Counted from the stretch's first letter, positions 1 to 12,469 are shown. The stretch: DNA of 64,000 bases from Saururus chinensis (GCA_035235625.1 CP141144.1:22441014-22505013), one strand, 5' to 3'. Program-made: numbers and translations. Notes: generated by a model from the letters alone, not told the origin.

Positions 1-1770
1 ATGAGCTCTTTTGGCCTTTGAAGGGAGGATGGAGAGAAGTTGTCGGGAAAGTTTTTTGGCGAAGGCGGCCGGCGATGGAGTTTGAGAGGAGCAAGCTTGA
101 AGATCACCAATGGATCAACAACAACCCGACACTTGAGGTAGGATTGTTGAATAAAGACAATTCTTCAATGATATTAGCGTAGTCATTTTAAATTAATTAA
201 GTTTGAACTAGAAATTCCTAACATCAACATGTTAGACCTAATGGAAATGAACGGTCAAGATGTGTAAGGATAAGAATCACTTGGAAACTTCTCAACTAGT
301 CAACACCACCTCTATTCGGCATTGACATGTGAATCACCATGTCGACATACTCCTTAGATCAAAATCTCTAATTTATCCCTCCTCCATCCCTGAATATTAT
401 CGTGAAATATCCAAGATGTCACAATAAATATTAACACCAAAGAAATCCTCTTGCAATATAGATCGCCTTCATCTGTAACCTTGTAACACTAGCTGCAATC
501 ATCAAACCTTCAAGACATGCAACATGCAATATCTTAAGCAATGAGTGAGGACTTAATTTTGGAATCCATGGTTGCCATGTATGGAGATAGAAAGACCTTC
601 ATGATCCCTAAACATCTGCACCAATGGCAGTATGTTCATAGTTTCCTTTACTTAACCCATCAAACCTTGTCATAACAAAGCCAGTCGAAGGAGCAGTCCA
701 CTTGACCCAAATTCATGGATATACCAGCCACAAAAAGATGTTTGTGATACCTAATAGCTGCACCAACAACAACAACAAAGTTACCTTTACTTCATCCATT
801 AAAGTTTGTCGCAACAAAGCCACTAGGACGAGTACTTACTTGACTTAGAGAGCACTCCCCCTGAAAGAGGAAACCATTGACCTCCCACAAAAGGAATTTG
901 CTTGTAATGAAAAAATCAATGATGATTTAGCACATGATATGTTGTTTTGTTCCTAAAGAAGCAACTACTTTAGATGCTACATATCAATCAAGAAAAGATA
1001 GCAATTTGAAGATGCTATTTGTGTAAAGTAAAAAATATGTAATTTAAAAATTCCATGACAAAAGCACTATAAAAGAATTTGAAATGATGAAATAGTTCCA
1101 TCTACAATAAGAGAATTTGGGTTGTTGGAAGATTGGACGATGTCTTGAAGAGTTGAAGTTTTTCGAAGTAAAATTTTCAAGTGAAGAATCAATATACTCA
1201 AGCCACATATGGATTTGGAAAATGGAGTATGTGATCTTCAATCCAACCATAGATTCAAGTTACAAAATTTAATTCTAATTTATTGACATTAGTTGAAAAA
1301 GAAATCAGAATTAAGTTGGAGAATTTGAGTTTTATTCATTGCACTCAAATGTTCAACCTGCAGTATTCGAACGTTAGACCTAAATATTGGAAAACAACAA
1401 GAGTTAAAGAGAAAACATGCCACTAAGTACAACTTATTGTTGAAGTTTATTTTTGAAGTCGAAGATGCAACAAAAGGTATGTGAATGTATGACCTAGAAG
1501 GTATGTGCAAATTCAACTATAATGAAACAGAATATCTTATTTTCTCAATTCTTTTTCGAATCAAGCTCATGCAACTGACATTGGTATCTATAAAAATGAG
1601 TTCATACATCAGTTATAAAAAGAAGAAAGTAAAAATGAAGTCCCTTGAGGTTTTCAGAGAGAGTTCTACATTAATTTTGCTTCAATGTTCCTTCACTAAA
1701 TTCTTGATTCAGAGTTGGATTGTCATGCTATTTGTCTTTCTATGAGTCTAATCAAGTGCCTAATTATAAG
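1..1770. other. Unassigned AT-rich DNA with an imperfect duplication
   Basis: I see no convincing gene here. The first 190 bases are GC-richer and loosely resemble the segment of the family-A LTRs near 51300-51390, which also reads through a GGCGA/CCGGCGA stretch into a 'TTGAGGTA' motif, so this may be a piece of a related LTR. Around 585-835 an imperfect direct duplication of roughly 120-150 bp is visible; both copies contain 'TGCACCAA', a 'TTACTT' stretch and 'AACAAAGCCA'. Open frames in this stretch are short and match no family I recognise. Confidence 0.4.
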
Positions 1771-3040
1771 TGTAAGAATATATGATCCATATGTCTAGTT
1801 TATTAGAAGATTTCTTTGTCAAAATTATGTCAAAAAACTTTGTGTATGTATTGAGTCTTAGAATTTAATTTGAGGTAGTTGTGGTCAAGTCATGTTTGGA
1901 ATTAATAGACTTGAACAATATGAGCATATATGTTCTTATTAATCAAGAGAGAAGACTGAAGACTGTTGAAGCTTATTCATATCATATTCACATACAAAAA
2001 TAATTTTGAGAAGTTTCAGAAGTAATTTCAGGGTTTTTAGAAAATTTTAGGGTAAAAAGGGTAGAAAGATAAAATTAAAAGCATATTGATTGTTGCACAT
2101 AAGGAAGAACAGAATGACAAATCACTCCTTATTTAGCCCTTTGTAAAATGAAGCTAAGAGTTATTTATTGATCACTTTTGTGAATTGATCGATCACTTAA
2201 AGTATCATGCACATTACAAACAGTAAACAATCAATTGTAGTTTGGATGATCGATCATTTCAAAGAATTGTTACCCTAATTAAGACATTCTGATTTCAATT
2301 TTTATTATTATTCAAGTATAAGTCCTAAGCCGACTTAAGGAGCTATATAAGAGTTATGAAATCACAAAATTTTAGAGAGGAAAACCTGAAGGAGATTAGA
2401 GAGAAAATGTTTAAACCTTTGCTTATTATTTTCAAAAAGAGAATTTACATAAAGCTTTGAGTTAAAGATCCATGTTGAATTGAAGAAGATAATCTACAAC
2501 TAAAAGAGTTAGAACACATACTTTTCAAAGGCTTGTTGCAGTATATCTTCAATGAGAAATTAAAGATTTTCACAAATCCAAAGTCAATACAACAACAGGT
2601 GCTTGTTTAAGACTAGAAGAAGACAGCGACAAGGCAAGGAGGAGAAATTTTAAAGTGCTTGAGGGAGAAGACTAAGGCTAACAATAACGATCTAAACAAA
2701 AAGAGTTTGTGTTAGAGTCTAAATAAGGTTGGTAGTTTGCTTGTGTCCATATAAAGTCTTGGATTTTAATGCATTGATTTGGTTCCTTCAAAACTTTCGT
2801 GGTTTTTTACTTGTGTTAGGGTTTTCTAGGTAAATTGATGTGTTCATGTGTGGATTGAATGATGGTTGATTTATTGATTCATTGTGATAGTGAGCTTTGA
2901 AAGAATATTTACTTCTTTCTGCTTAATAAAAAATATTTTGTACAAAGAGACTAGAACTCTTAATTCTTACTTGTTGAAGTACTAGCTTTAAGAGCAATAT
3001 AGCGATTCACTAGGTTGATTAGACGGATATTAATCTCACA
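1771..3040 (+). mobile_element. Copia-type LTR 1, upstream of gag
   Basis: This 1270-bp segment aligns along its length with the Copia solo LTR at 50461-54153 once the insertion in that copy is removed. It starts TGTAAGAATAT, where the solo LTR has TGAAAGAATAT, and ends in ...TCTCACA directly before the same primer-site-like sequence that follows the LTR ending at 21541. A TATA-like element (TATATAAG) lies near 2344, about 700 bp before the end, as expected for a U3/R promoter. It is followed by gag, so this would be a 5' LTR. No downstream partner LTR is found: the element is cut at 4129 by the junction with the family-L element. The left edge rests on alignment to one other copy. Confidence 0.7.
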
Positions 3041-3055
3041 AGTGGTAGCTAAGGT
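3041..3055 (+). promoter_or_regulatory. Primer-binding-site-like sequence after Copia LTR 1
   Basis: AGTGGTAGCTAAGG directly follows the LTR end. The second Copia copy has AGTGGTAGCTGAGG at the same place (21542 on). The first five bases of the core (TGGTA) agree with the usual initiator-Met site TGGTATCAGAGC, but the next bases differ the same way in both copies, so either an unusual tRNA or a lineage-specific change is implied. I cannot name the tRNA. Confidence 0.5.
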
Positions 3056-3182
3056 TTAATTAAATTTCATTTTGCTCCATGATATCAATATGATTTGGCA
3101 TGCTAGTGCTTTATTATCTTGCTTGCTTTTCATTAAAGGTGTGTTTTATTGTATTTGTTTACTTGTGCTTATTTGTTTCATC

Positions 3183-4129
3183 ATGTCTAGTTCTTATTCT
3201 TCTAGTGATACTGAGGATTTAAAATTTGAAAGTCTTTTTAGACAAGTCATTGAATTGAGTAAAAAGTGTAAGAAGTTAGAGAAAATTGTAAAATCTAATA
3301 CAAAGACAATTGAATCTATTTCTATTAAAAAGTTTCAATTAGCTGAAGATAAAGAAGAGTTAGAGAAAGAGGTTCAAACTTTGAAAAGTGAACTTGAGAA
3401 AGAGATGAGAAGATCTAGATCTTTAGAAAATAAACTTGTGTCTACAAATGAAGAAGTTAATGCCTTCAAATACAAGAAAAAAGTTATCTTTTAGAAAAGA
3501 CAAAATTCTTAGAGAAGAAGTTCATCAAAGACTATGGAGAAATAAGGCATCTTCGAAAAAGATTGAAGATCTAGGGAATGAAGTAAAAATTTCTCAAGAA
3601 CAATTGAAATATTTCAATTTAGGGCAAGAGAAGTTAGACAAAAATTTGTACATTAGACAAGATAGTAGTGATAAATAAGGACTAGGGTTTATATGGCCAA
3701 ATTTATGTAAGTTAAAGAACCCATGCATACTAGGAAGGTTGTTCTACAAGTTAACAATAGGTCAAAACCTAAGTATCTTCCTAGCAATCAAAGCCCAAAG
3801 TCTAACCATAGGAAGGGGCATCAAAAGAGTAGGAATTATAACTCTTTAATTAGACAAATTCAAGCCATGAAACACAATATAAATCACCTTCGTCAATGTG
3901 TGATGAACAAATAAAAAACTAAGGAGAGGTATGGTGCTTTATACTTGAACAATTTGTATAAGAAGAGGAAAGAAATCAATTCAAATCATAAGAAACTTCA
4001 AGACAAACGCACATGGATTAGATAGCACACACAAAACTCCACACCAAAGAAGGTTACTCAAGAAAATATGAAGAAAACTTTATAAATTTTGGTTAGATAA
4101 GATGTCTTAGTGAACTTTAGACCTTATAG
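3183..4129 (+). pseudogene. Copia gag remnant 1 (coiled coil), frameshifted
   Basis: The start is set at MSSSYSSSD because the second copy at 21641 begins with the same MSSSY and reads similarly. The first open stretch is Lys/Glu-rich with heptad-like spacing (ELSKKCKKLEKIV, EELEKEVQTLKSELEKE), a coiled coil typical of plant Copia gag. The frame then shifts near 3470-3490 and continues in another frame with KKIEDLGNEVKISQEQLKYF and LGQEKLDKNLY, matching the 'S+.LD.+L..Q...+.GLG' block that follows the coiled coil in Copia polyproteins. More gag-like Lys/Arg-rich sequence follows from 3723 in another frame. No protease, integrase or reverse transcriptase follows, because the element stops at the family-L border at 4130. 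Confidence 0.7.
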
Positions 4130-4644
4130 TGTAATGTTTCGTTGTGCGTAGATCAAAACAAACCTAAATTTATAACTAATTTAGATCGGGCCAACATTTG
4201 TTGTACCGTTGGTTGCCTACGTACGTATTGTATTACATCTACAATGTTATTCCAATATGATCAGATCCGAATATAGTTCTACCTAACGGCTAATACATGC
4301 ATCAGACATCACAAAATTATATACGTTAAAATACGTATATCATTATATCTGAATAAATTATTCGGAGTCAGATGGAAATCTCATAAATTATCATAGTCAA
4401 ACAGAAGCCAATAAATCAGCGGAATCACACATCTCACAGAGCAGAGAACATTACAGAGTAAATTGGATCACATCAGATCCCATTAGATCATATCAGACAA
4501 TAACAGATTTCATTCAACTATAACAGATCATATTGAAGCATATAAGATTAAACAAAGTATTCCAGAGCAAATCGGATCCGAGCATATCATATAAAATCGG
4601 ATTAGAATATATCAGAATCCACCAGATCTAGCATATCATATATC

Positions 4645-4647
<3 letters not shown>

Positions 4648-4725
<78 letters not shown>
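4648..4725. repeat. (TA)n microsatellite within an inverted repeat
   Basis: About 39 TA units, bounded by ATCTTAA on the left and TTAAGAT on the right, so the tract extends into a perfect palindrome. The partner LTR has the same tract at 10343-10384, about half as long. Confidence 0.95.
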
Positions 4726-4728
<3 letters not shown>

Positions 4729-5269
4729 GATATGCATGCATATAAATCAAATTAAATCGAAAAGTCCAGAATCCTTACTCCCCTTTTAGTTTTGGAAGTC
4801 GTGGCATTCGGAGTTGCTCGTTTTCTCACAGCGTCTTCCTTTTCAGGTCTGGAGATGGCAGGCAAAATCTCCTCTATCTTTGGAATATTTTTCTCTGTAT
4901 GTCTAAAGGCAGCGGACTGACACTTCCTTTAACCTGGGACATTACCCTCGTTGTGTCCTAAAGGCAACAGGCATAACCTCCCCTTAACTCGGGACACTTC
5001 ACACTTCTTGTGCCCATAGGAAGTGGACAGAACCTCCCCTACCCAGAGACACTTTTCTTTCTTCGTGTCCAGATGACGCACAAACCTTCCCCTTTGCCCA
5101 GAGACTCTTTTCTATTGCCATGCCCGTAGGCTATAGACATAACCTCCCCTTAACCAGGGGATGTACCTCACACTACGTGGCCCTTCCGTCAAGGATGGAG
5201 TCTCCCCACTCGGGTCCACTTCCCTCGTTGTGGCCCAACAATGGAGGACAAAGTCTCCTCTTACTCAGG

Positions 5270-5610
5270 GCCACTTCTCTCTCTTTAGGGCTCGAGGGCG
5301 ATGGGCAGAGTCTCCTCTTGCTCTAGGGCATTTCCCCTTATAGGGTGGCTAACTCAAGGAATGAACACTTCCATTGCGTAGAACACCCTCGAATTAGCTA
5401 AGAATGTCTTTTGAACGGAAGAAAACGGACTCAGAATGACTCAAGAAACTCCTCCCTTTATATTCAAGGGTGATGGGCATGGTCTCCTCTTACTCCTAAG
5501 CGTTTCCCCCTTATAGAGTCACCAACTCAATGGATGGACAATTCCATTGTGTAGAACACCATCGAATTAGCTAAGAACGCCCTTTGAATGACTCAAATGG
5601 GACTTCAAAC
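5270..5610. repeat. Two-copy direct repeat in left family-L LTR
   Basis: A roughly 190-bp unit occurs twice: CTCGAGGGCGATGGGCAGAG, then TTTCCCCTTATAG, ACCCTCGAATTAGCTAAGAA and ACTCAGAATGACTC, followed by a second unit starting near 5460. The family-L solo LTR at 55115-55610 carries three diverged copies of the same block. Confidence 0.7.
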
Positions 5611-6213
5611 GAGTAAGAAATGAATAAAAGAAGTTTCAAAATGTTTTTGAAACTGATGAACATCGGTTTATATAGCGCATTTAGGGTTTAGGGTTTGATG
5701 CGTGTTTGACGCGTGTCTAACACGCCTTTGACAGGGATCTAACGCTCGTGATGCATCAGACGTGTGTCTGACACATGTCAGTTTCTGATGCACATGTCAG
5801 ATGTGCATCAAATTTATGATGCGTCATAGCGCGCTACCACAGACTCATTTAATTATTTTTTTAATCATTTATTTTCTAAAACTTAAAAATATGATATTTT
5901 CTTACCCTGAAGTCAGAATCATGTGTTCTTCATTTTAATAGACTTGTTTCAACAAGCCCTTCAAAACTAGACCCCACATGGGTAGGTTATTCTGCACTTT
6001 ATATGTGGGTCCCGCCCATATGACACATTTCCGTCGTCAAAACTTTCGCTTCCAACCTTCATTTTGTGTGTTCTTTAGTTCGATATACTTGTTACATTGA
6101 GTTCTAACCAAATACGAGGATTTCATCCCTTAAAACCCCATAAAACTTAATTAAAATTACATAATTACCCCTAACCCTTTGGGTTAAGCGTAATTGGAAA
6201 ACGGGGTATCACA

Positions 6214-6226
6214 TTCTTTGCCCCTT
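6214..6226 (-). promoter_or_regulatory. Polypurine tract of family-L element
   Basis: On the minus strand this reads AAGGGGCAAAGAA and abuts the LTR start TGTGATACC. A purine run at this place primes plus-strand DNA synthesis in LTR retroelements, so it fixes the element's orientation. Confidence 0.75.
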
Positions 6227-9200
6227 AAACAAATTGCGTCCTTGTAATTCACCCAAAAATACTTTTCAAAATACAACAAAATGAGAATAAAATCTGACCT
6301 TTAGTCGGATAGCAATTACAAATAATATTTTATAATTTATAATCATATACTTTATTGAGAGGTACAATCCAAGAAGTGATAACATTATCCAAAAAAACTC
6401 GGATAAAACACATAATCCGTTAGTCTAAACTCAGATAACACAAAATAAAACCTGATAAATGATAATCGGATTAAACACTCATAACAAAATCTGATAGATA
6501 AAAATCAAATTTCACATTCATAAGCAAGATTTGATAATTTAAGATCAGAGAGAGCATTGATAAACATAATGCGATAGTTTATATTTGGATAAAACACTTG
6601 AAACAGAATTCAGATGATGACTTTAACAACAGATAGGTCTTTATTCAGAATCGAAACACAATATAGCAAAGCAGGGTTATTGAAATCTCTATACAAAATT
6701 TCAAAACCCTTCAGAAACACAATCTGATAATTTATGATCGGCTAAAACACTTTAAACAAAATTCGATTAATTTGGATAAATCATATTATACAAAATCCAA
6801 TTATGAATTTTAAAATCGGATAACTCATTTTTCGGATTTAGAGGAAATCAACTCAGAGCATAGTTCGTAGATCAATCCAAAAAAATTTTGGAATTAAATC
6901 ATCAGATAAATCACATAATTTAAGATCGGATAACAAAATCTGAATATTATTTTCAAAATTAGATAATTTTTCAAGGTAAAAAAAGAACAGACAAAGCAAA
7001 AAGAATATACCAAACAGACAGAATGGAGCCATGATACCAAATGGCGTTCCCCTGACACTCATGGGTAGTGAGAGGCTTAGAAGGATTAGTGCTTTTCCAT
7101 TATGCTCCACACCTATATGCGTGCGCTAGAACTGATTTCTCAGTGGGTATCCAGACAGAGAGTGCACTGATAATTTCAGATTTTACCCTGAAACTACCCA
7201 AAAAGTGCACATATTAAAAACCTAATATAGTGCATGTAAATTATTTCACAAATATGATATTTTTCTAGAAAACATGGATAATAAGCATAAATTTAGAATT
7301 TAAAACCCCCTACACTGTAGGTTGAGTTAAAATCTAAAATAGATGCTATGCAAAAATTTATGAAAATAATTCTAATATTTTTTTTAGAAAATCATTCGTT
7401 AGAAAAAGAATAATTCAAAAACAATTTGATGCATAATACATATGTACAAATTGTCGGTTCGTTCGAGTGACGAGAAAACCAAAGCCATGATACCGAGCGG
7501 CATTCCCCCGAAACTAATGGGGTAGTGAGAGGCTTAGAAAGTGAGGAGCTTTCCCATAATGCCCCTCACCCATGCGCGCACCAAAATCAGTTACTTTTCT
7601 CGGTAGCTATCCAAAGAGTTCAAGCACCCGCATATCATTCTACGCATTAGATTAGAATATTTTTCAGAAACAGATGTCAATCATAATCTTTTTATAGAAA
7701 TATTCAGAAATTAAAATATCGGCCAAAATATAGGTAAAAAATAATCATACTCTTTTCATAGAGGCATTTGATAGAAAATTAAAGCGTCTGGCATAAAATA
7801 GACTTGTCGCATTTAAATCATAACGTATATTCCATATTTAAATCACACTTAGAATAAACATTTCAAAGTAAACCAAACTTGAAATCAAAATTCATCTTAG
7901 TACACTAGTAGAATCAGCCTTGGAGTTATCCGTTAACCCCTCATATCCATACCAGGGGCGTTTGATGGTTTCTCTGTAGTAATTTTACTAGCTATCGAGA
8001 CAACTTTACAACTTTAAATCATTTTTTCAAAACACAAAGGATTTGAACTCAATGTTAAATCCATCAGTAGACTTAACCCTAGAGCAGTCTACTAATATTG
8101 CGTCCCATACAATTGGTTATTTACTAGTTTCTCATAGGGAATGCCACTGTCTTTGAAAATAATTTAATTTCAACACACTAGCAGAACTAGCCCAAGAGTG
8201 ATCCACTAATACTACATGTACCATACCACGAGTGTTTAGTGGTCCCTCCTAGGTAGTTCCATTATTTTTCTAAAAATAACATTCAAAATGCAGACATTTT
8301 AAAAGTAAATCTTGCTTCAAGATATTGACATAATTTGCCGTAGAGCTATCCACAAACACCTCACATCTCATATCGTGGTGTGTAGTGGTTGCTCCTTGGC
8401 AACTTTTCCACTTTTCTTAATATATTTAGTTTATAAACAAATGAATTTTTTTAAACAAATAATTTAAAATGTTATTTCATACCGGTAGAACAAACCCTAG
8501 AGCTATCCACTAACACCTCACATACCATACCATGAGTGTTTGGTGGTTTCTTCTAGGTAGTTCAACCGTCTTGCAAAATAGATATTTTGAACTTTCAAAA
8601 TTTTGTTACTTCAAAGTTGAATTTTTTTTATTTCAATATACAGGTAGAACTAACTATAGAGTTTTCCACTAACACTCACTTCCCATACCACAGGTGTTTG
8701 GTGGTTACTCTTAGATAGTTCCATTGTCTTTTGAAAATAAATTGATTTCTTAATCAAATGAATTTTTTGAAATAGACGATTCAAAGTCAAATTTTTATTT
8801 TAATACCCCAGTAAAATTAATCATAGTCTTCCACTAACGCCTGACTTCCCATACCATGTGCGTTTGGTGGTTACTCCTTGGTAATTCTACTATCATAAAT
8901 TTGACAGAATATTTGAAATTGACATCACTAAAATACAATCAAGTAACAGATTCATAATATATATTTTCAATTGATTCAAAATCGGAATTCATAAGATCAG
9001 AGTTTAGATTAGATATGACACCACACATACAAAACAGAATTGCAAATCATTCTTGAATTAGAAATTGGAATTCACAAAATCGGAGTCCATCGGAAATCCG
9101 ATGTAACACTTGCAAAATAGAATTTCAAATCAAATTTGATACAACTAATTCAGAACAAAATTATCAAATCACTTTTGATTAAAAATTAGAATTCGTAACA

Positions 9201-9749
9201 TCGTAGTTTGTATTAAATCGAATGTCATATATACTAAACAGAAAGTTCAAACCCAAAATTAGTATTAAATCCAATATCACTATTGAAATAGAATTTCAAA
9301 TTAATTCCAATAAAAAGTTAGCATTCGTATCAAACCGAGATGTGGAATAGTATTTTCAATAATAATCGTTTCAAAATCAAAATTCATAAAATTGGTGATT
9401 ATATCAATTTGATACAACACAAGTAGGACAAAAATTCAAGATTGCGTTTAACTAAACAAATTAGAATTTATAAATATCAGAGTGAAGAGCAATTCTTATG
9501 CCCTACTAACAAATCGAAACCCGATACGGCCTATTCATAGCAAAATTTCTGAATCATTTTAGATTCAAGATCAAAATTTATAAAATTGATTGTTGTATCC
9601 AATCCATTGCAACACATGGAAAATATAATGTATAAATCTGAATTTCGGTGTAACACAATTAGAACAAGATTTGAGATTAATTCCGATTAAAAATCAGGAT
9701 CTATTCAATATATATTTTAAAAACAATGTCCTCTCGCAGATAGAGAAAT
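6227..9749 (-). mobile_element. Apparently non-coding interior of family-L element (LARD-like)
   Basis: About 3.5 kb lies between polypurine tract and primer site. I find no gag, protease, reverse transcriptase or integrase motif on either strand, and all frames are broken into short pieces. The composition is monotonous, with many 'CGGAT', 'GATAA' and 'AATCAGA' words. Near 7020-7100 and 7480-7590 two similar segments repeat ('CATGATACC..A..GGC.TTCCC', '..GTAGTGAGAGGCTTAGAA', 'CCCATAATGCCCC'). A block of hairpin-forming repeats lies at 7895-8890. This matches large retrotransposon derivatives, which depend on other elements' proteins. A very decayed autonomous Gypsy element is the alternative. 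Confidence 0.7.
7895..8890 (-). repeat. Seven-unit hairpin repeat in family-L leader
   Basis: Seven related blocks occur near 7925, 8086, 8200, 8347, 8504, 8663 and 8830, spaced about 115-170 bp. Each block has a left arm like CCACTAACACC, a centre like CATACCATACCATGAG and a right arm like GTGTTTGGTGG; the arms are inverted repeats. The sequence between blocks is much less conserved. Two more units sit at 63800-64000 in the opposite orientation, in a separate family-L element. Confidence 0.8.
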
Positions 9750-9761
9750 GTTCTGATACCA
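9750..9761 (-). promoter_or_regulatory. Primer binding site of family-L element
   Basis: Minus-strand TGGTATCAGAAC lies two bases from the LTR end ...GGCATTACA. It matches the complement of the initiator-Met tRNA 3' end (TGGTATCAGAGC) at 11 of 12 positions. Confidence 0.85.
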
Positions 9762-9763
9762 AT

Positions 9764-10338
9764 TGTAATGCCCAGACCCGAAAACACGACCCAGACCGGG
9801 GGCTATTCGGAAGACAAAATCAGAGTTTATTAATTAAATAGAAAAATTAAAAATTGAGACGGACCAGGAGTGGCAAACTTTGTGTGTGAGAATCATAACG
9901 TTCTTCCATGTATTGGATAACATCTACAACGTTATTCTAATACAATCAGATCCGAATGTAGTTCTGCCTCACGGCTAATATATACAACAGGCATCATAAA
10001 ATCATATATGTTAAAATACGTATATCCTTATATCCGAATAAATCATTCAAAGATAGGTGAAAATCTCATAAATTATCGGAGTCAAACTGAAGCCAATAAA
10101 TTTGTAGAATAACACATCTCACATAGAAGAGCAGAACACACCACAGAGTAAATTGGATCACATTAGATCCCATCAGATCATATCAGACAATAACAGATTT
10201 CATCTGACCATAATAGATCATATCGGAGCATATCAGATTAAACAAAGTATTCCAAAGCAAATCGGATCCGAGCATATCATATAAAATCGAATCAGAATAT
10301 ATTAGAATCTACCAAATCATAGCAAATCATATATCTTA

Positions 10339-10387
<49 letters not shown>

Positions 10388-11811
10388 GATATGCATGCAT
10401 ATAAATCAAATTAAATCGAAAAGTTCGGAATGTTTACTCTCCTTTTAGTTTCGGAAGTCGCGGCATTCGGAGTTGCTCGTTTCCTAAGAGTGTCTTCCTT
10501 TTGAGGTCCGGAGATGGCGGACATAATTTACTCTAGCTTCGGAACATTTTTCTCATTACATCTGAAGGCGACAGACGGACACTTCCTTTGACCCAGGATG
10601 TTACCCTCGTTGTGGCCCGAAGACGACGGACATAACCTCCGCTTAACTCAGGACACTTCACACTTCTCGTGCCCGTAGGCAGTGGATAGAACCTCCCCTA
10701 TCTGAGACACTTTTCTTTCTACATATCCAGACAACAGACATATCTTCCCCTTTACACGTAGATTCTTTTATCTTTCTGTGTTCGTAGGCTGCAGACAGAA
10801 TCTCCCCTTAACCCAGGGTTGTACCTCACACTACATGACCCTTGCATAGAGGATGGAGTCTCCCCTACTCGGGGCCACTTCCCTCGTTGTGGCCCAACGA
10901 CGGAGGATGAAGCCTCCTCTTACTCCGGGCCACTTCTCTTTCTTTTGGGCTCAAGGGCGATAAGCACGTCTCCTCTTGCCCTAGGGCATTTCTCCTTATG
11001 GGGTAGCTAACTCAAGGAATGGATGCTTCCATTGCGTAGAACGCCATTGAATTAGCTAAGAATGCCTTTTGAACGGAAGAAAACAGACTCAGAATGACTC
11101 TAGACACTCCTCCCTTTGTATTCAATGGTGATGGGCAAGATCTCCTCTTACACTAGGCATTTTCCCCTTATGAAGACACCAACTTGATGAATGGACAATT
11201 CCATTGTGTAAAACACCATTGAATTAGCTAAGAACGAATTTTGTACAACTCAAATCGGACTTAAAAAGAGTAAGAAACGAATAAAAGAAGTTTTAGATTT
11301 TTTTTCAAATTGATGAATGTCAGTTTATATAGCTACTGGAAGTTAACGCATGTTTAATGCGCATCAGTCATGCGTCAGTTTCTGACGTGAGTATCAGATG
11401 AGCATCAGTTTTTTGACATGCGCATCAGACGCATGCCAAATTTCTAACTCATCACCGTGCGCTGCCATGTGGCGACTCATTTAATTATTTTTTTATTTTT
11501 TTATTTTTTAAAACTTAAAAATACGATATCTTCCTACCCTAAAGTCTGAATCGAGCGTTCTTCATATTGATGGACTCGTTTTGATGAGCCCTTCAAAAAT
11601 AGACCCACATGGGTAGGTTATTCCACAATTTATATATGAGTCCCGCCCATTTGGCATGCTTCCCAAGGTCGTAATTTCCGTTACACTTGTTATGTTGAGC
11701 TCTAACCAAATATGAGGATTCCATCCCTTAAAACCCCCTAAAACATAACTAAAATTATTTAATTACTCCTAACCCTCTGGGTTAAGAGTAATTAGAAAAC
11801 TGGGTGTCACA
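9764..11811 (-). mobile_element. Family-L LTR, right copy (5' LTR of reverse element)
   Basis: Partner of 4130-6213, 2048 bp, with the same TGTAATG start and GTGTCACA end on the plus strand. The two LTRs are clearly diverged, with many substitutions and indels over every segment I compared, so the insertion is not recent. The outer flank (CCTCG) is family-B LTR sequence, whereas the left LTR is flanked by Copia gag sequence, and no target duplication joins them. Confidence 0.88.
10343..10384. repeat. (TA)n microsatellite in right family-L LTR
   Basis: Same position and same flanking TTAA...TTAAGAT palindrome as 4648-4725 but about half as long, so the tract has changed length since insertion. 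Confidence 0.93.
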
Positions 11812-11929
11812 CCTCGACAGGTTAGATGAGTTAATTGTGGTATTTCTTTATTTATTAAGTTTATCTGGACCCTAAGAATCTAGCATTGTATGTCCATGTG
11901 CACCGGCTTACCACGTGCTCTAGATCTCC

Positions 11930-12200
11930 TTTGTGAAAATTAAACTCTCCCCCCCAAGGATTGTCCGGGGTAGTATGCTGCTCGAGTTTCCTTTGTGGAA
12001 TTTGGACATTCCAACAAGGTTCGTCCCAGTGAGAAAGCTGTTCTAGTTTCTTTTGTGAAATTCAGACTTTCCCCGCAAGGGATTGTCATGGTGAACATCA
12101 GGTACTTTCCTAGTCAGGAAGCTTACCCAAACCTCTCTAGTTTTCTTTTGTAGGAATTCAGACCTTCCCATGCAAGAGATCGTCCCAGTGAGAGGGGTTT
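11930..12200 (+). repeat. About 65-70-bp tandem units in family-B LTR 1
   Basis: Four degenerate units, each with a 'CTAG/CTCGAGTTTC.TTTGTG.AATT..GAC.TTCC' part and a 'GCAAGG.ATTGTC....GTGA' part. The same block exists in the reverse family-B copy (23410-23700) and, with two units, near 43080-43230. Confidence 0.75.
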
Positions 12201-12469
12201 GATTATTTTTCTTAATTATGAGACATTCACCATCGATAATTTCATGTGTATGGATTATTATACCCAGTTACACAGGTTGTGTAGGGATAATAGAGCTTAT
12301 TTGACACATGTGGTTATGGCTTAATTTGCATAATACTCATGATAGTGTGTTTGAGATACTTGATTTGCAAGGTGAATGTTTTCATTGAGAAATAGATATG
12401 TATGATATGTTTATGTTGAGAAGTTATTCATGCAGGATGTGATTATGATTATGAATTCCACATGTTTAT

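Larger units (their letters stand above)
4130..6213 (-). mobile_element. Family-L LTR, left copy (3' LTR of a reverse element)
   Basis: This 2084-bp copy starts TGTAATG and ends GGTATCACA. It pairs with 9764-11811: both contain the same (TA)n tract, the runs of 'CTCCCCTT...CTCGTG' pyrimidine-rich text, a segment with TGACGCG-type repeats near 5700-5850, and the closing block near 6130-6213. Read on the minus strand it is TGTGATACCCC...CATTACA. A polypurine tract lies immediately outside it at 6214-6226, which makes it the 3' LTR of an element transcribed from the minus strand. Its outer flank (TATAG) does not match the outer flank of the partner LTR. Confidence 0.88.
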
